DNA of 64,000 nucleotides from Arthrinium phaeospermum. Taxonomy: Eukaryota; Ascomycota; Sordariomycetes; Amphisphaeriales; Apiosporaceae. The stretch spans positions 3,224,001 through 3,288,000 of the forward strand of contig QYRS01000006.1 of assembly GCA_006503535.1 (NCBI GenBank), in the 5' to 3' direction. Both the position numbers and the translations under genes were made by a program. The notes under the pieces were generated by a model that did no database searches, had not been told where the DNA came from, and saw only the letters and a program-made list of their open reading frames with translations. Below are positions 43,631 to 53,844 of the stretch, piece after piece (the stretch's first letter is position 1; the number at the start of each line of letters is the position of its first letter).

Positions 43631-45850
43631 TCATAACGCCGGCGGGACGTTGATCTCATATCCTATAAGCACCTCCGTACTCGTGCCCTCCCAGCCCCTT
43701 GTGCCAGCAGCCGACAACATGAAGCGGCTCGTCTGGTCAATATATAGGCTCGAGATGACACCCGCCCTAGGGGGGCCGGGCACGATAAGGAAGGGCGGGG
43801 GCGCGCGCCGCGTGGACGGGTCCTGGGTCCGCAGGTCGTACAATCGCAGAATATCGTGGGATGCGCAGATCAGGTGACGACCGTTGGCCATGGGCCGCAG
43901 GCAGCTGACGGGCCCACTGCCACCGGGGAACCGGAACACGCGCTCGGGCTGCCACCCCGCGCGCCCGCCCCGGGCCTTGGCCACGCTGAACTCCTCGACG
44001 GTGCCGTTGCGGCGCCCGACGTAGATCCAGTTGCCGTCGTTGGACCAGCATGCGCCCATGCACCACGGCGGAACACCGGGGCGGTTGCCTATACGCGCGA
44101 TGGGGTTGGGCACGCGGCGGTCCCAGATGCGCAGGGTGCCGTCCATGGAGGCCGACAGGAAGGTTGAGTCGGACGTCTGGGACGTGTCGTAGTGGGTCGC
44201 AGGCGGCTCGGCGAAGAGCATCGAAGGAGATTCTGGCGCCGGCTCGAAGAGTGCTGAGGGCGTCCCGGGCGCATCAGCATCTGGTTGCGTTGGCTCTGGC
44301 TGAGTGGACGGATCCTCCGTAATGGGTTGCGATGGTAAAGTTGCTTGCAAGTTGCTGTCAAAGCTGCCGTTCAGCGTAGCGGCGTCTTCTTGCTGCGTAG
44401 GCTCCGCAGTTGTCGTTGCGAGTTCGTGGCTAGTATCTTGTGTTGCAGTGTTATGCGAGTCGTCGTTATTCATACCATCGAAACTGGGCAATGACATATC
44501 AAACTCAGGCATGGTCGTGCTTTCTTGAGCCGCCTCCATAGTCTCTTGGGCCGAATCTTGCATCATAGCTCTCGAGAATTCGTTGTCGTCGTCGCCCCCG
44601 AAGTTATCGCCAAACAGGTCCGACCCCGCAGCGGGACTTCCAAATAGACTATCGTGGGCCGGGCTCCCCTGAGCATCCATGCCGCCATTCATGTCCCCAA
44701 CAGCCCCATTGTTATCTGTATCAAAAGAACCGTTTAAGTCACCATTCACAGCCCCGGTGGCTGCGTTGTCCACACCGTCTATAGAAAAGTCGAAGTCATC
44801 TTTCACGGGAGCATCGTTGCTGCTGAAGAAGGTGTCGCTAATGTCCTCCTCGCTGGCTTCTGGTGGCACGGGGCAACCTCCCATGGGCCTCGTCTCGATG
44901 GCTGACACCTGACCTCCACTACCGTCAAATGTACGCTTGACGTTGCCCGTATTGAGGTCCCAGTCGAATATGTTCTTGTCCCAGCTGCCACTGAGAACGC
45001 TCTTCTCGTCCGCCGCCAGGGTGAGTACACTCACGGCGTTGGTATGTTTCTGCAGGCAAGTGATGCGCTTTCCTTCGTCGTGACGTACGCTCTGCAGGTT
45101 GATGCCGCCACTCTCCAGACCCGAGAGCAGCCACAATGCCTCCGAGTGCACCGCTAGAGAATAGACCGGGCTTAAAATGAGGTCCTCTGTTCGCATAGAT
45201 GGAGAGTGCGGTTCTGCATTCTCCCAGTACGACATCAAAATGCCGGCTTTCGTCACCGAGTCGACGAAAGGATGCCTCTGCGCCACGGTGAGCTGCTGTT
45301 TTCCATTTATTGTGCCAGGACCGTCGTATTTCCTGATGTACCCATCAGTGCCGCCAGTCAGCCAATACCTCAGGTCGGGCGTGACAGACAAGGCATTGAT
45401 ACTGGTCGACATGGGTGCAGCCATCGTGGGGACTATATCGTAGGTTCGCGCATTCAGCACCTCTGGCCGGACCATGGGTGCCCACTTAGGGGTAGTCAAA
45501 TTCGAAGGTCCTGGTGTCGCAGACGTTCGCTTGATGGTGGGCTGCGACAATGAGCCTTGGCCGTCGGGCTGCGGGCTGTGGCTGCCACGGTTGTTGTCGG
45601 CGGTGCCGTTGACATGCTGATGATCTTGAGTATTATTATTATTATCGTCCTCCTCATCTTCGTCGTGATCATCGTCCTCGTCATCGTCGTCGTCGTCATT
45701 GTCGTTGTCGTTTTCGTTCTCGTCTTCGTCGTGGTCCCGCTCGGCCTGCTGGTCCTGCTGGTTGTGCTGCTCAGCTTCTTCGGCATCCGCCATCAGCTCG
45801 TCCTCTGGCTCGGACGAGCTGGCATTGGACTCGCGATCAAAGTCGTCCAT
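43631..45850 (-). CDS. SPT8: SAGA complex subunit Spt8, WD40 protein
   Basis: A subunit of the SAGA coactivator that delivers TBP to promoters. An intronless frame gives 739 aa from MDDFDRES; a longer in-frame start at 45877 adds nine residues and is less likely. Residues 1 to about 75 are extremely acidic, with D/E/N runs. Then come PKWAPMVRPEVLNARTYDIVPTMAAPMSTSINAL and WD repeats: YWLTGGTDGYIRKYDG, VLSGSWDKNIFDWDLNTG, STFLSASMDGTLRIWDRR, WSNDGNWIYVGRRNGTVEEF and HLICASHDILRLYDL. The end reads TSRFMLSAAGTRGWEGTSTEVLIGYEI, typical of Spt8. Between the two halves of the propeller, residues of about 340-570 form a Gln/Asn/Asp/Gly-rich disordered insert with FDFS, LFGSP and FGDNFGG words. This is the fungal layout, with a rather long insert. 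Confidence 0.94.
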   Translation of the reverse strand: MDDFDRESNASSSEPEDELMADAEEAEQHNQQDQQAERDHDEDENENDNDNDDDDDDEDDDHDEDEEDDNNNNTQDHQHVNGTADNNRGSHSPQPDGQGSLSQPTIKRTSATPGPSNLTTPKWAPMVRPEVLNARTYDIVPTMAAPMSTSINALSVTPDLRYWLTGGTDGYIRKYDGPGTINGKQQLTVAQRHPFVDSVTKAGILMSYWENAEPHSPSMRTEDLILSPVYSLAVHSEALWLLSGLESGGINLQSVRHDEGKRITCLQKHTNAVSVLTLAADEKSVLSGSWDKNIFDWDLNTGNVKRTFDGSGGQVSAIETRPMGGCPVPPEASEEDISDTFFSSNDAPVKDDFDFSIDGVDNAATGAVNGDLNGSFDTDNNGAVGDMNGGMDAQGSPAHDSLFGSPAAGSDLFGDNFGGDDDNEFSRAMMQDSAQETMEAAQESTTMPEFDMSLPSFDGMNNDDSHNTATQDTSHELATTTAEPTQQEDAATLNGSFDSNLQATLPSQPITEDPSTQPEPTQPDADAPGTPSALFEPAPESPSMLFAEPPATHYDTSQTSDSTFLSASMDGTLRIWDRRVPNPIARIGNRPGVPPWCMGACWSNDGNWIYVGRRNGTVEEFSVAKARGGRAGWQPERVFRFPGGSGPVSCLRPMANGRHLICASHDILRLYDLRTQDPSTRRAPPPFLIVPGPPRAGVISSLYIDQTSRFMLSAAGTRGWEGTSTEVLIGYEINVPPAL

Positions 45851-47564
45851 TGCGCCTGGGTCCGCGACGCAGCGCAAAGCAAGCTTCTGGGATATACGCT
45901 ATGCCCAACGGCCAGGAGCTACTGGTTTTGCCAAGTTTGGCTGAGCTAGTGTCGGTATAGAAAATTGAAATCGGTGCGCCTCGGATGCTGAAGTAGACGC
46001 CTGCGAGCGGCGAGTATATGTTCACGTCGCTACGGGTTGAAGTCGCAGGCACATGACTTCATTCTGTTTGTTCTTATTCTTGGGCCGGCCCGCGCGAGAG
46101 TCTGGTAGCCAATAAACAGCAATAAAATTCCAGTAATTCAATTTGACGAAGACTATGTTCGAAAAGGAGTAGTCGTTTTATCAGAGCTTGGAATGGGGTG
46201 ATAAATGTTTTGAGCAATTATTGAGTTATCGACTTGGGCAGAAGCTCTTCGACAGACGACGCGACAGTAGTTCGCGACCATGGAGCAATTGCGACAAGGT
46301 TGGAGCTGAAGGTCTTTGCAGGGATGCCAGTGGTCTGTTACACAAGCCCCATCTTTGGCATGGAAAGCGCATGTGGCTGAGGTTGTGCCAACATGACCGC
46401 CCCAGATGCGGCTCCCATAGCGACTCAGCTAATTCAATCGGTAACCTCGAGCTGTACGTTAGGCGGCTTTGCATTCATTTCTTCTCTCTCAGAACATACG
46501 TACCTTTCATACATATTCATATCTCTGTGCAGACAATCAATTGATGATCGAGATAAAATTAGATGTAAAATGCGTTTTCTAGATCACATTGCAAGACCTA
46601 AAGCCAACTTCTCAACGACTTTGCGAAACTGCGATCCTCTCCCAATGGGCCATGACAATTAATTCGCCAGTTACGATGCAGCCACGGTCTGCCATTTCCA
46701 TATCTGAGTCCTGACAGCTCGCCGTTGCATTACCTGAAGAATTGGCGGTGAACCTGCTTCCAGATATATCTGGCCCAGCTATGTCCGAGCTTGCGCTGAA
46801 AGTGCTGGTGCTCACGATGTTAAAGCGATATCGGCCGTGGATGATATGACAGCAACTCTAGCATTCGGTTGTCGGCTACAGCCACCCAAGTGTAGACGTT
46901 TGATGAGTCGATGCTGGAGGCTACAAGTGCACTAGTGTACTACACCCAAACTAGAACAAACGGATGTTACATATGAGTTACGTGACAGAGCCGCTCACCC
47001 GCCAGCTGTGAGATGTGCTGCGTTGCGTGCATACTTACTGTAACGATCGAGTTAGGGGCGTCGCTAGCTTGATTTAGGTTAGTAGGCTTGAGGTTTTTTG
47101 TAGGTTCCTGACCATCAGATAACCACGAGACTTTTTGGCGACTAGAAGAGTTCTTTGGGACCACGATGCTTCTTTGGCTGGGTCTCGGTCGCAGCTACTG
47201 ATTCTCCTGGTAACGAGATTGCAACGTTTAAGCAGGAAGGAGCAGTCATCTATCAAACACGATGCATCAATGTCGAAGTCAACCCTGACACAGTGGAAAC
47301 CCTCCGCGAACTGAAGGAAAGAAGAACCACTATTGCATCATGCTACTGGAGACCTTCCCGCTGTCTGCCCCACTAACCCCTCCATAGCCCTTCTCCCCTA
47401 ATAAATTCACGCGTCCGCCCGCGGGGTAGGGATTTTTCCCTTTTGGTGGTTCACTCTTGCTCGCCTTGCGACTCTAGTCCGACGATATCGTACGCTACCT
47501 CTGCCGAAAACACATATCGTTGTATCTCTTTACCTCTCGATCCTGCTCCTGTACATCTCTCAAC
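45851..47564. other. Divergent 1.7 kb region between SPT8 and ADE12
   Basis: It contains both promoters. The final 60 bp are the pyrimidine-rich ADE12 leader ending CTCAACATGTC. No gene was supported in the middle, and no complete mobile element could be seen. Confidence 0.55.
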
Positions 47565-50500
47565 ATGTCTGAAGCTGGGAAAATCACTATCATGTAAGCC
47601 AACCCGCGAACCGTTACTGTCTCGTGTCTTTTCGGGCCAAAAGCTGGACCTGCAGTCTCGACCAGGGGACTGCTTCGGATTGCGACCCGGTGGCCCCCAT
47701 GTCGGAACATAGACTTAGATGAGAATATAATACAGCTGCTAATTCCTCCATCTTGCAGTCTCGGCTCCCAATGGGGTAAGCATGCCCTCCGTTACACCTC
47801 CCCGAGCTATGTTGTGATGCGCGCCTCGATAAACTCTGTACAATCCTACGAACACGTCGCGATCTTGCTTGAAGCAATGGGGGCTACCTCTCTGGTTCCA
47901 GCATATGCTCCTGCTTCGTAACAGATCAAACACGTATCGAATTGGACACATCCGGGGGCATTGTCGTACTTGGGATACATGGCGCATAGCGCGTCGCAGT
48001 GCCAGACCCGTATTCGACATGCAACATCGTGTCGCGTGACGCATACAACCACCTCGAGATACTTGCGATCACCTATTTATTCTGGACCTGGAATTCGCTG
48101 ACGCGTCCAACTTGCAGGTGACGAGGGAAAGGGCAAGCTCACCGACATTCTGTGCCCTAAAGCTGAGATCTGTGCACGTGCCGCTGTAAGTCGTGTTGCC
48201 TTGCCCCTGATACACCAAACGAGACTGTTGCTAACGCGATTCAAATACCAGGGCGGCCACAATGCGTGAGTCAAACAACCCTTTCACGTGGAGCACCAGG
48301 CGAAAGCGCTGGGTCGGTTGGCTGTGCGAGGCTGCGATGCCCAGGGCAGTTAACTAGCTTCATTGTACCCGGGGAACACATTCAGACATACAACCAGATG
48401 ATACTGACTAGGCTGGTGTGATCGCAGTGGACACTCCATCGTGTAAGTCCTCTAAGCCGTTATCTCTCTAGCAGACAGAAACTGACCACGTCTCTCCACA
48501 GCGCGAATGGTGTCTCATACAGGTAACTCAGCCCCTTGGAAGGCAGTCGTACCCCTTTTGCGTGCATCATTAGGGGCGCGTACCGGCCTCAGCCAATCAC
48601 ACCTCTTCTCGTTGCGATATACTAACACCTCACATCAGTTTCCATCTTCTCCGTGTGTACCCATACAGGCGCCTGTAACCCCTGCGTCACAATTCTCTAA
48701 CAGATTCACCCAGCATCGGGACTGATCAACCCCAACTGCCTCAACTTCATTGGTAAGCAAGGCCACACTCCGCTCAGAAGACATGCGTTCTAACTTCAAC
48801 AGGCACAAGCGTCGTCTTCCATGTGTAAGCATATCGAATGACTTCCAAATGAAATGTTGGTGTCAAGCTGGTACTGATGCGAACTATACAGACCTTCTTT
48901 CTTCAAGGAGCTGAAGGAGTTGGAAGCCAAGGGCCTTGCCGGTGTCCGTGATCGCATCAAGGTCAGCGATCGCGCCCAGGTCAATCTTGACTTGCACGCC
49001 GCTGTTGATGGTCTCGAGGAAGTTGAGGTACATCATCCTAAACCCCAGCATGGTCGTCTCTGAAACTGACAAAATTGTACAGCTCGGTACTCGTGCCATT
49101 GGCACCACTGGTCGTGGCATGTAAGTGTTTTCACCTGATGGCGCCCCTTCAGACTATCTTGCTGATCTGCTCTCTTATAGTGGTCCTTCATACGCGACCA
49201 AGGCTGCGCGCAGCGGTATCCGTGTACATGACATTCTTGACGAAGAGAAGTTCAACCGAATGATCCGCCAGCTTGCCGACGGCTACAAGAAGCGCTATGG
49301 CGTACGTTTCAATCCTACTCAAGGCCATCGTTTTCAGACCGCACGTCGTCGTGCACTTGTGCAGTCTTGTCGCTAACGAAGTGCGCTTGTTATATAGGAT
49401 CTCCTCAAGTACGACGTCGAGGAGGAAATCTCCCGATTCAACGAGTACCGCAAAGAATTGTACGCCTTCATACCTGCATTGTGCGATCAAGTCATCAAAA
49501 GCTAATGCCCATGAAAGGAAGAAGTACATGGTTGATGGCATCAAGTTCATGAACGACGTTGTCAAGGCCAACAAGAACATCCTTATCGAGGGTAAGTTCA
49601 TCTCCTTCCGCCCATAACTTTTCACGCCCGAAATCCCCTTCTACAAGGCAGAACTTTTGACTAACTTTTCTCAGGTGCCAATGCCCGTAAGTAGAGCCCA
49701 TATTTTCGTTGGGGGAACCCACTAACCCTGGCCCCTAGTGATGCTGGATATCGACTACGGCTCCTACCCTTATGTGAGTCCAGTCCAGCCATCAACTGAT
49801 TGTTTCGATTCAAAACTTACTCTTCTATAGGTTACCAGCAGCAATGCTGGCCTCGGAGGCGTCATCACTGGTCTCGCACTGAACGTTAGTCAATTAAGCG
49901 CCTCGATTGGTGGATCATGACTGAACATCTTCTAGCCCTTCAAGATCACGGAAGTTGTCGGTGTCGTAAAGGCGTACACAGTATGTCCCACAGTTCCTTC
50001 ATTACCGGTATTGTGTGATCAGCTTATTGACCAATCATACAGACACGCGTTGGAGGTGGTCCCTTCCCGACCGAGGACTCTGGTGAGTATTCCGACACCA
50101 TCCATTGCTTGGATCACCGGCTCAATTCGACTCCTTCCCTCTCTCTCTCTCTCTCTCTCTCCCTTGGAAATCGTTACTCTTGCACGACTTCTCCGATACC
50201 TCCGCCCCCTGGGATAGAAAACTGACCTGTTTGTGCCACAGGCGAGGCTGGAACCAAGTTGCAAGATATTGGCCGTGAATGGTAAGTCCCTATATACACT
50301 TTGCGATATGTTAGTATGAGTTCGAGTACTAATTGAGATGCTACAGGGGTGTCAGCACTGGTAAGCACAACCATCGACAAGTACACTTCAGCACAGCGGA
50401 TTCTAATTTGAAGCAGGCCGAAAGCGTCGTTGCGGTTGGTTGGACTTGGTTGTTGGTACGTATCCTCTTGGCTCCGTGTCATTGTGAGAAACTAACATTG

Positions 50501-51097
50501 GCCGATAGTGAAATACTCCACATCGGTGTAAGTCGCGAGCAACCATGCTCGAAATTCTCGTTAGGACGGCCAGCTGACTTCCCATTATAGCAACCACTAC
50601 ACTTCTCTGAACCTCACCAAGGTATGTTATGCTCGGAAATTGGGATCTTGACAGTAAAGCTCACATAATCCAGCTCGATTGCCTCGACACCTTCGAAGAG
50701 ATCAGGGTCGCCGTCGGCTACCGCGACCCTAAGACAGGCGAGGTGAGTACTCTTTGAGACACTAATGGACTATGGAAGTCGCCATACTGACAAACAATCT
50801 CAGGATCTGGATACGTTCCCCGCCAGTCTCGAATTCCTCGAGAAGGTGGAGGTCATCTACAAGAGCTTCAAGGGATGGAACAAGCCCACCACTAACGCCA
50901 AGACCTTCGAGGAGCTTCCCCAGGAGGCCCGGGAATACGTCGAGGTAAGTAACCCACATATCTCGCAAGGAGGCCGCATATGATGACCGTCGGCTAACAC
51001 AACTCACTATCAGTTCATTGATGGTTTCGTTGGCGTCAAGGTCAAGTGGATCGGCACTGGTCCCGACCGCGAGTCCATGATCGTCCGGGGCGCCTAA
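47565..51097 (+). CDS. ADE12: Adenylosuccinate synthetase, 27 exons
   Basis: Catalyses GTP-dependent condensation of IMP and aspartate to adenylosuccinate, the first committed step to AMP. I could trace 27 exons starting at 47565, 47759, 48118, 48252, 48428, 48502, 48639, 48714, 48803, 48892, 49083, 49181, 49398, 49518, 49675, 49739, 49831, 49936, 50043, 50242, 50347, 50417, 50509, 50591, 50674, 50804 and 51014. Their lengths in nt are 29, 17, 68, 14, 15, 21, 14, 39, 22, 136, 38, 121, 62, 74, 12, 35, 54, 45, 40, 40, 14, 39, 19, 31, 69, 141 and 84. Every border is GT-AG, every phase fits, and the sum is 431 codons (430 aa; the yeast enzyme is 433). Family blocks: [75 protein letters not shown] and [12 protein letters not shown]. 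Introns total about 2.2 kb. No other gene here is remotely as fragmented. Confidence 0.96.
50139..50161 (+). repeat. CT microsatellite in an ADE12 intron
   Basis: A pure CT dinucleotide tract inside the intron at 50083-50241. As transcribed it adds a long pyrimidine tract well upstream of the acceptor. Confidence 0.9.
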
Positions 51098-51520
51098 GCG
51101 GCTGAGCCCCTTCGAGGCTTACGATCCCGACCCGTCTCCTGTAGCTTCTCGCAGCAACGTCACCACACCCCTCGCTAGAGTGCTGGCGTAGTCACCACGG
51201 ATGACAATTCCAACATCGACGGCATGGCTCGTCCGCATTCGCATGATATTGGGTCTGGCCGGGTGGTCTGTTTTCTGTCGTCTCGTCGTATAGATTAGAC
51301 GCGTACCGAAAAGTCACATACATAGAACGTTGTTTTGAACAATATATGGATATACACATCATCTTGGTTTCATCGTCTATTGCGCTTCTCACTGCTACCG
51401 CATAATGGTGTCTCTCTCAATTCTCGATGCCCATACTGCAACTGTACCATGACTGCTGAAAGGGCGTTTCGGATACGCAAACATCTAACTCCTCATCGCT
51501 AAAAGCGTTATTGCTTTCCG
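51098..51520. other. Convergent 3' region between ADE12 and the first F-box gene
   Basis: About 420 bp holding two 3' untranslated regions. No gene was seen. Confidence 0.6.
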
Positions 51521-52927
51521 TTAGATCTCGGACCGAGTCCACTCGATCAAATTGTACGGCTCAGGTTCAGGAACGGGCTTCTCGCCACGTCGGTTCCACC
51601 TGTTGCGGTGTTTGAACCGTTCGCCGTCATCCATAACCACGAAACAGAACTCGGCGCCCTCTCGAATATGTACTAGGGCTGCCTTCCACCATGCCTCCTG
51701 GATCTCGTCCGTGAGCTCCAATCCCGGTGAGGTTGTGCTCAGAAATTTGGCGCCAGAGGAGTCGGGAGAAACTTTGTAATTCATGTTGGAGTAGGTAGAA
51801 ATGTTCCAGTCTATGTTCATCCGCTTGAGCTTTGGCATTCGAGCTGCAGCATGCGCAAATGCTAGACAATATGGCTTGACCCGTTCGTTTAACGGAATGA
51901 TCCGGTAAGTTTCTGCGTCGTTCAAGTCGACATTAGGATCGGAAAAGTCGAAATTGAAGATAGGTTCTCCCCAGGGTGTTCGTTGCGCGAGATCTATGTA
52001 CACCTTGCGCAAGAGTGGCCAACAGTCCTCGTCACAGCCCCCATCCGGATCGCAGAAGAGCTCGGTGCCGGCGATCATGGTCAGCGAAAGATACTCCAGC
52101 TGCTTCGAGAAATTTCGCAGGGCCGCGCTGAGGGGGTCCCGGGTCCCCAGTGGGCATATTGACGACTCGAGGTTTTGGCCATGGTCGTCGTACGTCAACG
52201 AAAGCTTCCGGACAGACCTAGGTAGAAAAGATATTCCGATGGCGAAGTTGAGGCGCAGGTTCATTTGGAACAAATGGTCCTGATAGCCGTCTCTCAGCTC
52301 CCAGTGGATGCCTTGCAGATTCGGGAACCGGCTGGCGATCATGCAACATGACTTAGGGATGAAGGACAGGTAACAGAGTTTGTCGAGACCAGTGGTGAAT
52401 TCCGTGACGCAGGGAACCTCGGGCAGCTGGTGAAATAAATCATCTCGCAGGCCAACGAATCCGTAAAGAAATTGGGTGGAAGACTCGGGGCCGTAGCCTT
52501 GGTAGATATTGGTCGGGTACATTTCCCGCTCGTAGGGGATGAAGTCAAGGAGAAGCGATAGCTTTAGACCCCGCGGCTGGAACGGCCAGGTGCTTAAAAG
52601 TCCCAACAGGCCGGCCACTGCTTTGGAGAAAGATTTGTTGTTCCGTTCTTTGGCCGACGTGGGGTTTTTGTATATAGAGTAGCGAGGCAGCTTCACGGTC
52701 AGGTCGATGCTTTCAACGGAGGCCTGTCTGGCGGGTGTGAAGATGCCTTTTGCTAAAGCTTCCTCCAAGCGTTCTTGGGTCAGACGTAGGGACTTGAAAG
52801 TGATTGGCTCGACAAGCGTTTGCCAATCTCGAGACACGGTGGCAAATGAGCCGGCCCAATTCCCGTCTTCGTCATCAAGGGCCAGTTGCAGTATCTGCTC
52901 CTTGACCTCTCGTGGGAGTCGGTCCAT
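51521..52927 (-). CDS. F-box-type protein, cluster member 1
   Basis: An intronless 468-aa protein opening MDRLPREVKEQILQLALDDE, then FATVSRDWQTLVEPITFKSLRL, which is the layout of a fungal F-box: hydrophobic LP..V...IL.LA, then VSRDWQ and F.SL. Such proteins usually recruit substrates to SCF ubiquitin ligases through Skp1; targets are unknown. The C-terminal 430 residues carry no named domain but share blocks with three neighbouring genes: LLGLLSTW, SRFPNLQGIHWEL, GISFLPRSVRKLSL, DPLSAALRNFSKQLEYLSL, WPLLRKVYIDL, AHAAARMPKLKRM and EIQEAWWKAALVHIREGAEF. These look like irregular leucine-rich segments. The frame is complete, with a second ATG absent before the F-box. Confidence 0.8.
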   Translation of the reverse strand: MDRLPREVKEQILQLALDDEDGNWAGSFATVSRDWQTLVEPITFKSLRLTQERLEEALAKGIFTPARQASVESIDLTVKLPRYSIYKNPTSAKERNNKSFSKAVAGLLGLLSTWPFQPRGLKLSLLLDFIPYEREMYPTNIYQGYGPESSTQFLYGFVGLRDDLFHQLPEVPCVTEFTTGLDKLCYLSFIPKSCCMIASRFPNLQGIHWELRDGYQDHLFQMNLRLNFAIGISFLPRSVRKLSLTYDDHGQNLESSICPLGTRDPLSAALRNFSKQLEYLSLTMIAGTELFCDPDGGCDEDCWPLLRKVYIDLAQRTPWGEPIFNFDFSDPNVDLNDAETYRIIPLNERVKPYCLAFAHAAARMPKLKRMNIDWNISTYSNMNYKVSPDSSGAKFLSTTSPGLELTDEIQEAWWKAALVHIREGAEFCFVVMDDGERFKHRNRWNRRGEKPVPEPEPYNLIEWTRSEI

Positions 52928-53416
52928 GGCTTAAAGACCTTGCGTTTTGACAACCGATGCTATGCAGATTAGTACTCCGGACCAAATCAAGATGGGTAGG
53001 GTAGCGATGGAAGGATGGAAAATGAAGGAAACCTCGAGAAAAATGATGCCAGGTGCAGTCAGGATGTATGTGTCGAGGAAGGCGGAAAGAGCGTCGACCA
53101 TCAATAAAATCACGTCATAAAGAACGAGACGCGTCGACATCACAAATTCTTGGAGGGAAAATGGAGCACCCACTCTTGACAGAATTACCGTAGAAGTTCT
53201 GAAACGTGCGGTGGTGGTACCGGTGAATCTGGGCGTCGAGGTGAAGGTGTTCAAGCCAGGTCAAGGTGATCTTGTGTACTTGAGCATAGGAGGAGGAGAA
53301 GATAGATGACAAAAGGGCAGGTAACCTCTTGGGTGCGTGTTTCCTTTGGAGAAAACAACCAGAAACCCAAGGGAACAGGAAGCTGTTGGGCGTGTTGTAA
53401 ACCAGTAAGATCAGCA

Positions 53417-53441
53417 CCCCCCCCCCCCCCCCCCCCCCCCC
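53417..53441. repeat. C25 homopolymer
   Basis: Twenty-five consecutive C on the plus strand (G on the transcribed-gene strand of F-box member 1). Its true length may be uncertain because sequencing slips at such runs. Confidence 0.85.
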
Positions 53442-53578
53442 TCCCCGGCGCACCACCATAGCTACGCACCTAACAAACCGCCTAAAAACGTCATTTTCAA
53501 CAACCAATATCTCAATGTGTTGATCTTACAGGCCTGAGGATGGATATATACATTTCAACAGTTTCCTTCTCTCTTCGT

Positions 53579-53579
<1 letters not shown>

Positions 53580-53611
<32 letters not shown>
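53580..53611. repeat. T32 homopolymer
   Basis: Thirty-two consecutive T on the plus strand, near the end of F-box member 2. A poly(A) remnant of a retroelement is possible but no element body was found. Confidence 0.85.
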
Positions 53612-53844
53612 CTTTTGCTACTTTTTCCCCCCCGATCGATACCAAAGTTTCCTGGCAGAAACAAAAGACTCACAAACAGCAGGTTTCACAATTCATCAGC
53701 TTTCTCATTACTAGCAGGATACGAAGCTGGAATCAACAGCTTCCTTTTCGCTATAAGATCCATTTTCGGCGAAGCTAATCTTTTCTACTTCAGAAGTCGA
53801 GCTTCCTCGTTGCAGGCTGCGTGAACAAAGCGCGTGACTCTAGA

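Larger units (their letters stand above)
52928..53844. other. Intergenic region with long homopolymers between F-box members 1 and 2
   Basis: Promoter side of member 1. It contains a C25 run and a T32 run about 140 bp apart. No gene is supported; frames through the C run give only poly-Gly. Confidence 0.6.
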
